A stretch of 64,000 bases of DNA from Spirochaetota bacterium (GCA_034190085.1 JAXHTS010000048.1:38896-102895), one strand, 5' to 3'. Positions 35,162-45,658 are shown, counted from the stretch's first letter. A program made the numbers and translations. The notes: generated from the sequence alone by a model not told the origin.

Positions 35162-35680
35162 TTATTCATCATCCCTTTTCATCATAGTCCTTATGGCTTG
35201 GGCCATAATTTTAGGTTCATATCTTATATTCTTATCATTCATATCTGCTTGAGCACTCTCCCCCTTCCCTCCTAAATCCAAAAAGGTTTCAGTAGGGGTT
35301 ACAGTAGGCTCCTTTAATGAAAGGGCTTCATCATCAGCAATGAGTGTCTCCGCGTCCTGAGAACTTGCGTCAACCTCTTGAAGAAACTCATCTGTCATCC
35401 CTTTATCCTCACTACCACTTGGGAAATCAATATTTTCGTTCTCTTTAGAGGACTTCATTATGTTTAGGGCTTCATAAATCTCGGGAACATATTTCTTCAC
35501 TATTATTAGGTTAACATACCCAATAATGCAAAAGGTAATTGTAAATATTATAGATCTAAAGAATACCGTTCCTATTGCATTCCCAGCAAATAACCCAATA
35601 AGGAATGATAAGACTAAGCCAATAACTCCAAATAACACTCCAAATATATACTCAATGTTCAATTCCTTTAAGCTTATCAT
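35162..35680 (-). CDS. Two-TM protein of unknown function in the flagellar operon
   Basis: A 172-residue protein with two hydrophobic helices (about 10-32 and 38-62) followed by an acidic, low-complexity cytoplasmic tail ending in MAQAIRTMMKRDDE. No family is recognised. It sits between flhG and fliA, 24 bp before the latter. The constant position in the run makes a flagellar or envelope role plausible, but that is inference. Confidence 0.65.
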   Translation of the reverse strand: MISLKELNIEYIFGVLFGVIGLVLSFLIGLFAGNAIGTVFFRSIIFTITFCIIGYVNLIIVKKYVPEIYEALNIMKSSKENENIDFPSGSEDKGMTDEFLQEVDASSQDAETLIADDEALSLKEPTVTPTETFLDLGGKGESAQADMNDKNIRYEPKIMAQAIRTMMKRDDE

Positions 35681-35785
35681 TTCACAATCTTCTTAAATAA
35701 GGATGCAGGATTGAAAGGTTTTCTTATTAATTCTCTCCATAAACATAATTTATCAGAAATAGACAACAAATCAAGATAATTTCAC

Positions 35786-36652
35786 TTAGGGAATATCTTC
35801 ATTTCCTAAAATCAACATTCTTCTAAAAAAAGATACCATTCCTGATCCCTTTCGATTATCCACATCCTTGTTCGATATCCGGTCTGCAATCATTGATATA
35901 CAAATTGAAGCCTTGGTCTTTGGATAACTGACAATGAATGGTTTCTGGTTTCTGACTGATCTGCCGACATATATATCATCAAACACGAATCCTAAATTCT
36001 CAACTTTAATGTTTAGGAATTGTCCAGCTATATTTATCACCCTCTGGGCAACCCTCTTACCCTCTGATACAGACTGAACTCGATTAACAACTAGTTTTAC
36101 TGATTTATCCGGCGATTGAGAGGCAATGGATTTGATAATCCCATAAGCATCTGTAATTGCTGTTGGCTCTGGAGTAGTAATCACAATCACCTCATCAGAA
36201 GCGATTACAAAACTCAGGACATTTTGGGATATACCTGCACCGGTATCAATAATCATATAATCATCAGAACCAAGATCTGACACCGCTGCAATGAAGTCGC
36301 TTCTCTGCTTTGCATCAAGATTAGCCAACTGATGAAATCCTGAAGCGCCAGCAATAATCTTAATGCCCTCTGGAACCTCTATCACAATATCCTTTAATCT
36401 CTTCTTCCCCTTGATAACATGATAGAGATTATATTTTGGAATTATCCCCAGTATAACATTGATGTTGGCCAAACCCAGATCTGCATCAAGCAGTGTCACT
36501 GAGGAACCATCTTTGGCAAGAGAAATCGCAAGACTTACTGCCAAGCTTGTTTTACCGACCCCCCCCTTTCCACTGGTAATCGCTATTGTCTTCGTTTTTC
36601 TTTCAAGATCGTTCTTTATTACTAATTTTCTTAAGTTGGATGCCTGATCCAA
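35786..36652 (-). CDS. flhG: Flagellar number regulator FlhG (MinD-like ATPase)
   Basis: About 288 residues. The deviant Walker A KGGVGKTSLAVSLA, switch I DADLGLANINVILG and Walker B IIDTGAG are those of FlhG/FleN, which controls flagellar number and position with FlhF. The start is taken as TTG 36652: AGGAGG lies 6 nt upstream, and MDQASNLRKL is the usual FlhG N-terminus; the ATG at 36658 touches the Shine-Dalgarno. It lies 20 bp downstream of flhF. Confidence 0.93.
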   Translation of the reverse strand: MDQASNLRKLVIKNDLERKTKTIAITSGKGGVGKTSLAVSLAISLAKDGSSVTLLDADLGLANINVILGIIPKYNLYHVIKGKKRLKDIVIEVPEGIKIIAGASGFHQLANLDAKQRSDFIAAVSDLGSDDYMIIDTGAGISQNVLSFVIASDEVIVITTPEPTAITDAYGIIKSIASQSPDKSVKLVVNRVQSVSEGKRVAQRVINIAGQFLNIKVENLGFVFDDIYVGRSVRNQKPFIVSYPKTKASICISMIADRISNKDVDNRKGSGMVSFFRRMLILGNEDIP

Positions 36653-36672
36653 TATCATCCTCCTATTAAGTG

Positions 36673-38025
36673 TCAGCCTATGCCTTTAACAATCATATCA
36701 ACTATTCTATCAGATTCTGCAACTTCAATATCATTAGGCACCTCCTGCCCATTAGTAAAATAGGATATAGGTTTTTTATACTTATTCGCAATATCTATTA
36801 CACTACCGATATATGAAGTCTCATCAACTTTTGTTATGATTATACTATTAAAATTAATCTTATCAAATGCTCTGAAAACATTGTCAAGATCATTCTTCTT
36901 AGTATTAGCGCTTACGCATAATATCTTTTCAAAGTCACACTCAATAACATCCGCATAGCTTTTTATCTCTGATATCTTTAGTTCATTTTTATGACTTCTC
37001 CCTGAGGTATCCACCATTATCACCTCAGCAGGCTCTTTCTCTATTACATCCTTAAAAGCATGATGGTCATTGATCACATGAATTGGTATCTTCATAATTC
37101 CTGCATACTTCTTCAGTTGTTCCGTTGCCGCAATTCTATAGGTATCTATAGTAATAAAGGCTACATTATAACATTCACGTAAAGCATAAATTGCACCCAA
37201 TTTGGCCATTGTAGTGGTTTTTCCGACCCCAGTGGGTCCAATAAACATGATTATCTTCTTTTTTAAACTCTTTTTAAAGGGTCCTGAAGTTACAATCTTG
37301 TTTTTCAGAAGCTCTTTTAGTGTCTTTTCAATCTTATACCTATCTCGCAGGTCATCCTTACTAACTGAATTTTTAACCTCATTAATCAGCAAGTTGCAAT
37401 CCTCATTGGTAAATTCATTTTCTCTCAGCATATAAAGATAGGGGTCTAGGGTTCTATCCTCTTCAGAAACAGACTGATGTAATCTCTCCCCTGTCTGATT
37501 CGCCTTTAATAAAGTGGTTAATGAATCATTAATCCCCTGAAACTCCTTCTCAAATCTCTTCAAAACCCTAAATTCATCCATGTTAACCTGTATCGTACCT
37601 TCGGTTTCCTTTTTAGGAGTTAAAGCAGCTGATAATGAATCATTATTTATTACACTACCCTTTCCAGTATTCATATAATCAGGGGGTTTGTTTTTGATCT
37701 CAAGAGTTTTTTTCAATTCATCAAGTTTATTTACATTGGTAACCAGGGAACTAATGTTAGCGCTTGCGTTACTCTTCTTCATCTCAGTATCACCCACAGT
37801 AAAATCTACTTTATTATTTTTCATCTGCTTATCCTTCATTAAATTCTTTTTTTCTGGAATAGCCGCTGTCAGTTCAACCATATCCTTTGCAAAAAGAGAT
37901 GTATTGAATAATCCACCCTCCTTTATATACTTATGACTGACTGGGATTGCATCATCGCCATACTCCATCTTTAACTTCATCATTGTTTCATTATAAGTCT
38001 TGGCCTTTATTTTTACATACTTCAC
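36673..38025 (-). CDS. flhF: Flagellar SRP-like GTPase FlhF
   Basis: About 450 residues: a basic N-terminal B domain (MKYVKIKAKTYNETMMKLK), a linker, then the NG GTPase domain with FIGPTGVGKTTTMAKLGA, DTYRIAATEQLKKYA, MVDTSGRSHKN and TKVDE. FlhF sets the position of flagellar assembly. GTG 38025 is chosen because GAGGAG lies 7 nt upstream; the in-frame TTG at 38040 overlaps that signal. Confidence 0.93.
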   Translation of the reverse strand: MKYVKIKAKTYNETMMKLKMEYGDDAIPVSHKYIKEGGLFNTSLFAKDMVELTAAIPEKKNLMKDKQMKNNKVDFTVGDTEMKKSNASANISSLVTNVNKLDELKKTLEIKNKPPDYMNTGKGSVINNDSLSAALTPKKETEGTIQVNMDEFRVLKRFEKEFQGINDSLTTLLKANQTGERLHQSVSEEDRTLDPYLYMLRENEFTNEDCNLLINEVKNSVSKDDLRDRYKIEKTLKELLKNKIVTSGPFKKSLKKKIIMFIGPTGVGKTTTMAKLGAIYALRECYNVAFITIDTYRIAATEQLKKYAGIMKIPIHVINDHHAFKDVIEKEPAEVIMVDTSGRSHKNELKISEIKSYADVIECDFEKILCVSANTKKNDLDNVFRAFDKINFNSIIITKVDETSYIGSVIDIANKYKKPISYFTNGQEVPNDIEVAESDRIVDMIVKGIG

Positions 38026-38060
38026 TTCTCTACTCCTCAAAATCTAATGTCTTTCATTCA

Positions 38061-40160
38061 TCAAGCTACTGTCTTAAGTATTGCTGACACAACGATATTT
38101 ACTTCCACCTCAGGCGATATCTCACTATATGATAGGACAACCGGATCAGGGATCTCTCTTTCCAATAATGAAAATAAAACGCTCCTCTCTCTTGGAGAGA
38201 CTAAAAAGATAGGGAGATATCCCATATTTCTTGATCTTCTATAGGCATCAACCAAGGAATCGATTACCCTTCGGTATGTTTCCGGATCCATACTGGATAT
38301 TTGCCCCTCAATCGGATCTTCATATAATGAAGAGAGGATCATATTTTCAATCTCAGGATCAACGGTGATAACGGATAAAACATTATCTTTATCAAGATAC
38401 TCTTTGCATATCTGTCGAGATAGTGCGGCCCTTACATACTCTGTCAATACTCCAATATCCTTAGTGTAATCTGAATAGCTGGCTAAAGTCTCAAGGATGG
38501 TTACCATATTTCTTATGGAAACCCTTTCTCTCAGAAGGTTCTGTAAAACTTTCTGTATTTCGCCCAGGCTCATCTTCTTGTCTGTAATAAGTTCATCAAT
38601 AACAGCAGGATAATCCTTCTTGATGTTGTCGATCAGCTGTTGCACCTCCTGTCGTCCCAATATCTCATCTGCATGTCTCTTTATAATCTCGGTAAGGTGA
38701 GTGGCTATCACTGTAGGACAATCAACTACAGTATAACCGTTTCTATCAGCAATATCACGTCCCACAGGATCAATCCAAATTGCCTTTAATCCAAATACAG
38801 GCTCAACAAACTCTACCCCATCAATTTTATCTTCCACATCCCCGGGATCCATTGCCATCAGCTTCCCTACTTGCAGCAGACCGCTTCCAACCTCAACTCC
38901 CTTAATCAATATGGAGTATGACTTTGGTTCCAGTTCCATATTATCCCGTATACGTACTGGTGGCACAATGAGACCCATATCCAAAGCGCTTCTTCGCCTA
39001 ATATTTGTTATTCTATCAAGAAGGGTCCCTCCCTGTTCAGGATCTACAAGGGGAATAAGACTATATCCTATCTCCACCTCTAGGGGATCAACCTGAATAA
39101 GTGGTATAACGGACTCCGGCTTCCGCTCTTTTGAAGATTCCTTCTCCTTCATCGCCTCCCTCTCCTCCCCTTCCCTCTGGGTCTGCTGCAGGAAATAGGC
39201 AAGTGTAGCAAGACCCGCTGCAATCAATATCATTGATACCTTAGGAAATCCAGGGATAAAAATCGACCCCCCAATCGCCACTGCTGTAATGAAGAGCGCT
39301 CTTGGTTGTGATCCAAGTTGAGTGGCAAGATCCTGTCCAAGATTCTCTTCTGAAATAGCCCTTGTGACTATGATACCTGTTGCTGTTGTTATGAGGAGTG
39401 AAGGAATCTGACTAACCAATCCATCCCCTATTGTAAGGATTGTATAGGTTTTCAGAGCAACATCAAAGGTCTCCCCCCTCATAGCCATGCCGATTATAAA
39501 TCCCCCAATTATATTTATCAGGGTTATTACAATCCCAACCTTTACGTCACCCTGCACGAACTTTGATGCTCCATCCATGGCCCCATAAAAATCAGCCTCC
39601 TTACGTATCTCATTTCTCCTTATAATTGCCTCCTCCTCTGTAATTATGCCATTAGAAAAATCAGAATCTATACTCATCTGCTTCCCTGGCATAGCATCCA
39701 ATGTAAACCGCGCAGCGACCTCTGCTGTTCGTGTAGCCCCCTTAGTTATTACTATAAACTGAACAGCAACAAGGATAATGAATATGATAAAACCTACAAC
39801 ATAATTGCCACCAACAACGAAGTCCCCAAAGGTTCTTATTATTTTGCCATCAAAGGAAGATCCCATAAGCAAAATCAATCTTGTGGAAGAAACATTCAGC
39901 GCCAATCTAAAGACAGTGGAAACTAAGAGTAGCGATGGGAATATTGAAAAGTCAAAGGACCTCTGAATGAACATCACCACCATCAGGGTCAACATTCCCA
40001 CCATAATGCTTATAGCCATCAGAAAATCGAGAAAAAAGGTAGGCAAGGGGATTACAAGCATCACTACAACTGTAATTATTCCAAGACCCACAAGGATGTC
40101 ATTCTTCTGCATCCAAGCAATATCATTAGTTAAAAAGGAGAGCCCCCCCTTAGAATCCAT
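38061..40160 (-). CDS. flhA: Flagellar export protein FlhA
   Basis: A 699-residue inner-membrane component of the flagellar type III export gate. Eight TM helices lie in residues about 20-330, including the FHIPEP-type loop with AEVAARFTLDAMPGKQMSIDSD. The cytoplasmic nonamer-forming domain follows (about 365-699) with VDCPTVIATHLTEIIKRHA. GAGG precedes ATG 40160. It lies between flhB (139 bp away) and flhF. Confidence 0.96.
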   Translation of the reverse strand: MDSKGGLSFLTNDIAWMQKNDILVGLGIITVVVMLVIPLPTFFLDFLMAISIMVGMLTLMVVMFIQRSFDFSIFPSLLLVSTVFRLALNVSSTRLILLMGSSFDGKIIRTFGDFVVGGNYVVGFIIFIILVAVQFIVITKGATRTAEVAARFTLDAMPGKQMSIDSDFSNGIITEEEAIIRRNEIRKEADFYGAMDGASKFVQGDVKVGIVITLINIIGGFIIGMAMRGETFDVALKTYTILTIGDGLVSQIPSLLITTATGIIVTRAISEENLGQDLATQLGSQPRALFITAVAIGGSIFIPGFPKVSMILIAAGLATLAYFLQQTQREGEEREAMKEKESSKERKPESVIPLIQVDPLEVEIGYSLIPLVDPEQGGTLLDRITNIRRRSALDMGLIVPPVRIRDNMELEPKSYSILIKGVEVGSGLLQVGKLMAMDPGDVEDKIDGVEFVEPVFGLKAIWIDPVGRDIADRNGYTVVDCPTVIATHLTEIIKRHADEILGRQEVQQLIDNIKKDYPAVIDELITDKKMSLGEIQKVLQNLLRERVSIRNMVTILETLASYSDYTKDIGVLTEYVRAALSRQICKEYLDKDNVLSVITVDPEIENMILSSLYEDPIEGQISSMDPETYRRVIDSLVDAYRRSRNMGYLPIFLVSPRERSVLFSLLEREIPDPVVLSYSEISPEVEVNIVVSAILKTVA

Positions 40161-40299
40161 ATAATATATTCCTCACAATCATTGGAAATAATCTAAAGCA
40201 AATAGCTCAATGCGAATTTGCGAACATATCCTTAAACCTATAATCTCAATTCAATCTAGGCTATTAAAATTTAACCTTTCCCTATTCCAGCTATAACGC

Positions 40300-41466
40300 T
40301 CAGACCGCTTCTTGAAATCTCTTCTTTTTATAGAGTTCAGCATATACCAAGGATACTGTATAAAAAAGTTCCTCAGGGATAATTGATCCAATATCCAAAC
40401 GAGTATAGAGTTCTTGAGCTAGAGGTCTGTTCTCGACAATTAAAATATCATTCTCCCGGGCTATTTGCCTAATCCTTAATGCCATGCTATCAATGCCCTT
40501 TGCTATCACCTTTGGCGCCTCCATGGTGACATTGTCATACTGAAGGGCCACTGCAAAATGAGTCGGATTTGTGACAACAACATCCGCTTGTGGAACATCC
40601 CTGATCATATTCCTCATCGTTATCTGCCTTTGCATCTCCCTCAATCTTGATCTAATATAGGGATCACCTACTGTCTCCTTCAACTCCTCTTTCAATTCCT
40701 GTTTTGTCATCTTTAGGGACTCGATAAATTCACTCTTTTGGAATATGTAGTCAGGGATCGAGAGTATCAATAAAAGAATAGATGTATACAAAATCACCTT
40801 TAATGCGATCATTGCCACAGATTTAAATGCAAGCCCAATAGATATATCGGGAGTCTTCATTATCACATCATAATCACTCTTTATAATTATTATAGCTACA
40901 ATACCGATCGATATTACCTTAAATAACGACTTAAACAGATTCATACCGATCTGCTTTGAGAAAATCACCTTTTTAAAGATTGTTGCCGGATCAAATTTGA
41001 TCCTCTTCCAGTCCAGCTTCAGTGGATGAGTTGAGAACATAAATCCAACCTGTGCAATATTGCCCAATAAGGCTGCGATGAAAGAAACAGTAAAAATTGG
41101 TAATAGGATTTTACTGCACTCCCAGGATAAACGATATAATTCATTCAGGATACTCCTCTCTGTTAATACAAATCCTGAAAAGGAATCCATATAGAAGCTC
41201 ATCATTCTCACAATAATATGATAAATCCACGAACCCAAAAAGAATATAACCAGAAATCCGAATATGACAACTATAGATTGAGGAAGTTCCGGTGTCCGGG
41301 CAACCTGACCCTTTTCCCTTGCATCCCTAAGTTTTTTCTCAGTTGGCTCTTCAGTTCTGCCTTCATCCTCAGCAGCAAATAGCTGCAGATTAAACCTAAA
41401 GCCACACAGATATTGTTCTGTCTTGATTACCCCATCAAGAGGATGTAATTCCTCATACTTCATCAT
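40300..41466 (-). CDS. flhB: Flagellar export switch protein FlhB
   Basis: About 388 residues. The core begins EDEGRTEEPTEKKLRDAREK, followed by four TM helices and the cytoplasmic domain with the autocleavage site NPTH (VVTNPTHFAVALQY), which switches export from hook to filament substrates. A spirochaete-style N-terminal extension including FNLQLFAAEDEGR is present. The start is uncertain: ATG 41466 is used; an in-frame TTG 41514 would overlap fliR by 13 bp but has no Shine-Dalgarno. Confidence 0.94.
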   Translation of the reverse strand: MMKYEELHPLDGVIKTEQYLCGFRFNLQLFAAEDEGRTEEPTEKKLRDAREKGQVARTPELPQSIVVIFGFLVIFFLGSWIYHIIVRMMSFYMDSFSGFVLTERSILNELYRLSWECSKILLPIFTVSFIAALLGNIAQVGFMFSTHPLKLDWKRIKFDPATIFKKVIFSKQIGMNLFKSLFKVISIGIVAIIIIKSDYDVIMKTPDISIGLAFKSVAMIALKVILYTSILLLILSIPDYIFQKSEFIESLKMTKQELKEELKETVGDPYIRSRLREMQRQITMRNMIRDVPQADVVVTNPTHFAVALQYDNVTMEAPKVIAKGIDSMALRIRQIARENDILIVENRPLAQELYTRLDIGSIIPEELFYTVSLVYAELYKKKRFQEAV

Positions 41467-41501
41467 TTTTTTCCCAGATAACAGACGTCCTAATATTGTT
41501 T

Positions 41502-42281
41502 TTAGGCAGGCCAATATAATAAAACCTTTGTAATAAATTTAAAGGTCCTCTCTAAAGATACCTGCATTATCCGTATTATCAATGGCGATATAAGCAGTAA
41601 AATTCCAAAGGCCGTAGCAATCTTCAATGGAAAACCAAGCATCATTATATTCATCTGTGGAGCAGCTTTAGCCAATATACCCATGCTGACAGAAACCAGA
41701 AAGATTGTTGCGACAACCGGCAGGGCAATCTTTAATGCAATGACAAACATTCCACTCAAGGAATGCACAAGAAACTTCAAAAGCGTCATCGATGATTCTC
41801 TTTCAAGACTGATGATCGGCACTAACTCGTAGGATCTAAAAATCGCCTTTATCAAGAAGTGATGGCCATAAATAAACATAAAAACAAGCAATCCCATCAA
41901 ATTCTTCAACTGCCCAACAATTGGAATAGACACCTGTCCGAGTGGGTCCAACACCTCATTAATGCCAAACCCGATCTGAACAGAAAAGTACTGCCCCGCC
42001 AACTGAAAGGCCGAAAATATTACCCCAATCAAAAAGCCTAAGAAGAGCCCAATTGTAATCTCTCTCAAGATAAGCAATGCAAATTCACCCATATTACCTG
42101 GTAGGGCGTAACCCTTGGTTGCTACTACTGGAAAGATAACAAGTGTAATAAAAAAAGATAGAATTGCCTTTATCCTGAATGGTATTACACCACTGGAAAA
42201 GAAGGGAGCAACCACAATCATTGAGTTCATCCTTAACATTATGAGCAAAAAAATATGAAATTGATATACAAAATATTCCAC
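41502..42281 (-). CDS. fliR: Flagellar export protein FliR
   Basis: About 259 residues with six hydrophobic segments; GFGINEVLDPLGQVSIP is the conserved FliR block. Part of the export-gate channel with FliP and FliQ. The start is GTG 42281, with AGGA 7 nt upstream, which puts it 4 bp after the fliQ stop; a TTG at 42299 is also in frame. Confidence 0.94.
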   Translation of the reverse strand: MEYFVYQFHIFLLIMLRMNSMIVVAPFFSSGVIPFRIKAILSFFITLVIFPVVATKGYALPGNMGEFALLILREITIGLFLGFLIGVIFSAFQLAGQYFSVQIGFGINEVLDPLGQVSIPIVGQLKNLMGLLVFMFIYGHHFLIKAIFRSYELVPIISLERESSMTLLKFLVHSLSGMFVIALKIALPVVATIFLVSVSMGILAKAAPQMNIMMLGFPLKIATAFGILLLISPLIIRIMQVSLERTFKFITKVLLYWPA

Positions 42282-42285
42282 TAGA

Positions 42286-42558
42286 TCATCCTGGACCAAT
42301 ATTTCCTATTATTAAAAATATATTCTTTGTATAGTTTACCAATGTATGAATTATCCATGCAGCAAACAACAGTACCATCATAAAAATTGCTACAACCTTT
42401 GGCACAAAGGTTAATGTCTGTTCCTGGATAGAGGTGGTAGTCTGAAATATAGAGATGATCAGTCCTACTATCATACCGGCCCCGAGTATCGGAGCTGAGA
42501 CAACCATGATAGTCATAAGCGCCTCCCTCAATATTCGGATAACCTCTACGTCAGTCAT
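42286..42558 (-). CDS. fliQ: Flagellar export protein FliQ
   Basis: A 90-residue protein with two TM helices and the FliQ pattern LREALMTIMVVSAPILGAGM and TTSIQEQTLTFVPKVVA. ATG 42558 has AGGAGG 6 nt upstream (GTG 42561 is in frame but poorly spaced). It lies between fliP and fliR. Confidence 0.95.
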   Translation of the reverse strand: MTDVEVIRILREALMTIMVVSAPILGAGMIVGLIISIFQTTTSIQEQTLTFVPKVVAIFMMVLLFAAWIIHTLVNYTKNIFLIIGNIGPG

Positions 42559-42620
42559 CACTCTCCTCCTGAATTATATGCCACTGCTTTCATAGTTGTA
42601 TTACAATTATTACCATATCT

Positions 42621-43391
42621 CTATCTGAAGGACCTCACAAGTTCATAAACAAGAAGATTCCAGCCATCTACAAGGACGAATAGCACAATCTTGAAGGGAA
42701 GGGATATCATAACTGGTGGAAGCATGATCATCCCCATGGCCATAAGTGCGCTAGCCACAATCATATCTATTACCATAAACGGAATAAAGAGATATATACC
42801 CATCTCAAAGGCCCGTTTCAATTCGCTAATCATAAAGGATGGAATAAGGCAATATGTTGGGATATCTTCCTCACTCTTTGGTTTATCCAACTTCGCAAGA
42901 TCAATAAAAAGGGCAATATCCTTCTTTCTTGTCTGCCTAAACATAAATGTTCTTAAGGGTTGAATAGCCTTATTAAAAAACTCTTCATTATTGATCTTCT
43001 TGCTAAGGTATGGTTGAAGGGCTTGCTCATTTATCTCGCTAAGGGTAGGCGCCATTATAAATATTGTGATGAATATTGCCAATCCCACAATAACCTGATT
43101 TGGCGGCATCTGCTGCAAAGTTAGAGCCCTCTTAACAAAATCCAAGACTATTACCACTCTTGTAAAAGATGTCATCATTATTATTATTGATGGCGCAAGT
43201 GTGAGGATAGTTAACAAAAATAGCAACTGAAGACTAAGTGCAATATCCTTTGGAGTCTCCGCCTCCTTAACATCAAAGGTAATCCTTGGAATGGGCATTC
43301 TTACCCCACCAACATCCTGCGCAAAGAGGGATGAACAGGAGATAATCAATAATAAAGTACAAATCGCAATAATCGAATATCTACTTTTCAT
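42621..43391 (-). CDS. fliP: Flagellar export protein FliP
   Basis: A protein of about 256 residues with a cleavable signal peptide ending near LFAQD, then four TM helices. LAPSIIIMMTSFTRVVIVL, PPNQVIVGLAIFITIF and MGMIMLPPVMISLPFKI are diagnostic. It nucleates the export gate. ATG 43391 is preferred over TTG 43397; it overlaps the fliO stop by 11 bp. Confidence 0.95.
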   Translation of the reverse strand: MKSRYSIIAICTLLLIISCSSLFAQDVGGVRMPIPRITFDVKEAETPKDIALSLQLLFLLTILTLAPSIIIMMTSFTRVVIVLDFVKRALTLQQMPPNQVIVGLAIFITIFIMAPTLSEINEQALQPYLSKKINNEEFFNKAIQPLRTFMFRQTRKKDIALFIDLAKLDKPKSEEDIPTYCLIPSFMISELKRAFEMGIYLFIPFMVIDMIVASALMAMGMIMLPPVMISLPFKIVLFVLVDGWNLLVYELVRSFR

Positions 43392-44169
43392 GTTCAATAG
43401 AACCTAAATTCTTCAATCTGTCCCTTTGTCTTTTAAGATAACCTGATCTACTATTCTCTCTATCATGTGCGCTAACCCTATAATCATCATTCCCCAAGGT
43501 TGGGCTCCCACTTCCACCAAAGATTCTCACAATATGCTTTGATATGTATTCCTGAAATCCCCCTACCCTTGCTGGGGATGAAGATGAGCAAAGCAACCTT
43601 ATCCTATCAATCTCATCCCTATCCCTTATCTCGGTAATAAGACTAATACTAGCATCCGAGACACCAATAACCAGAATTTTACCGGCAAGATCAATTACCT
43701 GTATAAATTTGTTCTGACCTATTGGCACAATCGACAGGACCTGAACAACGTCCCTGCCAATCGTCTGTATTCCAGCCTTTTTCGTAACAAACCTAAAAAA
43801 ATAGTAAAACACTCCTATTAGTGCGCCAAGAACAAAAATTGTCTTAAAGATCAACCATACATATGACTCTTCAGGTGCTGAAGGGCTTTGGTATTCATAG
43901 AGGGAGGCATCATCCCTCTCCCCTCGATTAGACTCATCACTCTTATCCTCCCCCTCTGATCCCTTACCTTTAATGAATCCCTCCCCTTTCTCGCCCTGCT
44001 TTTCTATCCTTGAATTAACCAACCCCTCCTTATGAATTCCCTTGTCATCCCCCCCCCATGAGGGGGATAAAATGGGACATAATATTATAAAAATGAAAAA
44101 AATAATAACTAGGGTACAATTCGTAATCTTAAATGGATTTAGGTGTTTATGATTACGAAAACTGGACAT
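43381..44169 (-). CDS. fliO: Flagellar assembly protein FliO
   Basis: A protein of about 262 residues. A hydrophobic segment near the start (about 18-35) looks like a signal peptide or first TM; a Glu/Lys/Gly-rich periplasmic stretch follows, then a TM helix (VWLIFKTIFVLGALIGVFYY) and the FliO domain with VQVLSIVPIGQNKFIQVIDL and ILVIGVSD. The frame extends up to 44325, but no start there has a Shine-Dalgarno; ATG 44169 is chosen because it places a signal-like segment at the N-terminus. FliO assists FliP assembly. Confidence 0.85.
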   Translation of the reverse strand: MSSFRNHKHLNPFKITNCTLVIIFFIFIILCPILSPSWGGDDKGIHKEGLVNSRIEKQGEKGEGFIKGKGSEGEDKSDESNRGERDDASLYEYQSPSAPEESYVWLIFKTIFVLGALIGVFYYFFRFVTKKAGIQTIGRDVVQVLSIVPIGQNKFIQVIDLAGKILVIGVSDASISLITEIRDRDEIDRIRLLCSSSSPARVGGFQEYISKHIVRIFGGSGSPTLGNDDYRVSAHDRENSRSGYLKRQRDRLKNLGSIEHEK

Positions 44170-44573
44170 GAAGTTAAAGAAACAATGGGGCGACAAAGGC
44201 CATTGATCTTTATCTTTGTATATTATCTTCATACATGTGAACCTATTTAATAAATAATTATACATAGATGTATTCAATTCATCCAAAAAAATCCTCCACC
44301 TATTGCCTTTAGGAATCCATTTCATTAATATAAATATGATGCAAATTAATAATAGTGTTATGTCCCTTTAGTTTTTGTAGTTATTCCTTTCATAATCTTT
44401 ACCAAACACATTCTACACATTTTCATGGGTTAAAAAAATATTGAGAGACAGATAGCATCTATCTTGAAAAATGCTATTATCACGCGAGAAGCGAGTGAGG
44501 AATATCATAATATTTTATCCAAAATAATAATGTGTTGCATTTAGTATATTCTGCAACTAAAGGATACTTATAT

Positions 44574-45635
44574 CTATTGAATCTTGCTAAGTCTTTCAGC
44601 AGGACTAACGATATCTGTCACTCGAACGCCAAAATTTTCATCTATTACTACAACTTCACCCTTCGCAATCAACTTCCCATTAACAAGAAGATCAACCGGT
44701 TCGCCGGCCAGCTTATCCAATTCTATTATTGATCCCTCCCCCAAACCTAATATATCCTTCACCAACTGCCTAGTCCTACCCAACTCAACAGTCATATTCA
44801 TTGGGACATCAAGGAGCAATGATATATTCCCACCTGAAGCATAAGGAACCCCATCCCCTAAGGGAGGGAATTTGACCTGACTCACTCCAACCTGTCCACC
44901 GGATTGCATACCATGCTGATCGGTTTGTTGGGGGGGAAGTGAAGTCTGAATTTCTGACATTGAAGATCTGGCCAAATCAGCCGCAAGAGGCAATTCCATT
45001 AAGTGATAAAATTTTGAGTTTACAAGCCCCTCTATGCTAAAATTATAGGTAATCTTGGCAATCTCATTCCCAGGAGGCAATTGCAATTGGGAAGCATCAT
45101 TAACAATAGAAAGAACCGGAGCGGATACACCTACAGATCTCCCAAATCTATTACTAAATTCAGTGGCATTTGAAGACAGCATTTGACTTACAAATTCTTG
45201 AATAGTACTCTGATGCGCTTCTGTCAACTCTTCACTAGGCGCACCCGTTTCATCTCCCATCATAAGCGAAGAGATTATGCCTGCATCATCATTATTAAAT
45301 AAGATAAGATTCTTTCCACTGAAACCATCTGTATAATCAACAGAAAGCTGGACGTATTGCTTTGTGAAATCACTCCTCACATCATTCTGAGATTTCACCT
45401 CAATAAGTGCGCTGGAGATGTTAATGCTCTTCCCCAAATAACCGGAAAGAGAAGGAACAACAACCTCCATGCTCGCATTCAACAAATCAGCAAGAGAATC
45501 CCTCTCAATCGGTGATAGGGCTCCACCCCTTTGTGCAACATCCACTGGAGGGGCTGCATCTGGCGTGGAAATTACATCATCGGTCCCCTGCAATAGGGCA
45601 TCAATCTCATCCTGAGACAAAGAACCATCGCCCAT
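44574..45635 (-). CDS. fliY: Flagellar motor switch protein FliY (FliN-type)
   Basis: About 353 residues. The N-terminal SLSQDEIDALLQG motif is the CheY-binding/anchor type seen in FliM and FliY. A CheC-like middle domain follows (LADLLNASMEVVVPSLSGYL...), then a Gln/Gly-rich linker, and the FliN SpoA domain (VPMNMTVELGRTRQLVKDIL ... VTDIVSPAERL). GGAGGG lies 4 nt before ATG 45635. It sits 23 bp downstream of fliL, where spirochaetes normally have fliM followed by fliY. Confidence 0.9.
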   Translation of the reverse strand: MGDGSLSQDEIDALLQGTDDVISTPDAAPPVDVAQRGGALSPIERDSLADLLNASMEVVVPSLSGYLGKSINISSALIEVKSQNDVRSDFTKQYVQLSVDYTDGFSGKNLILFNNDDAGIISSLMMGDETGAPSEELTEAHQSTIQEFVSQMLSSNATEFSNRFGRSVGVSAPVLSIVNDASQLQLPPGNEIAKITYNFSIEGLVNSKFYHLMELPLAADLARSSMSEIQTSLPPQQTDQHGMQSGGQVGVSQVKFPPLGDGVPYASGGNISLLLDVPMNMTVELGRTRQLVKDILGLGEGSIIELDKLAGEPVDLLVNGKLIAKGEVVVIDENFGVRVTDIVSPAERLSKIQ

Positions 45636-45658
45636 AATTCCCTCCAATCACTGGACAA

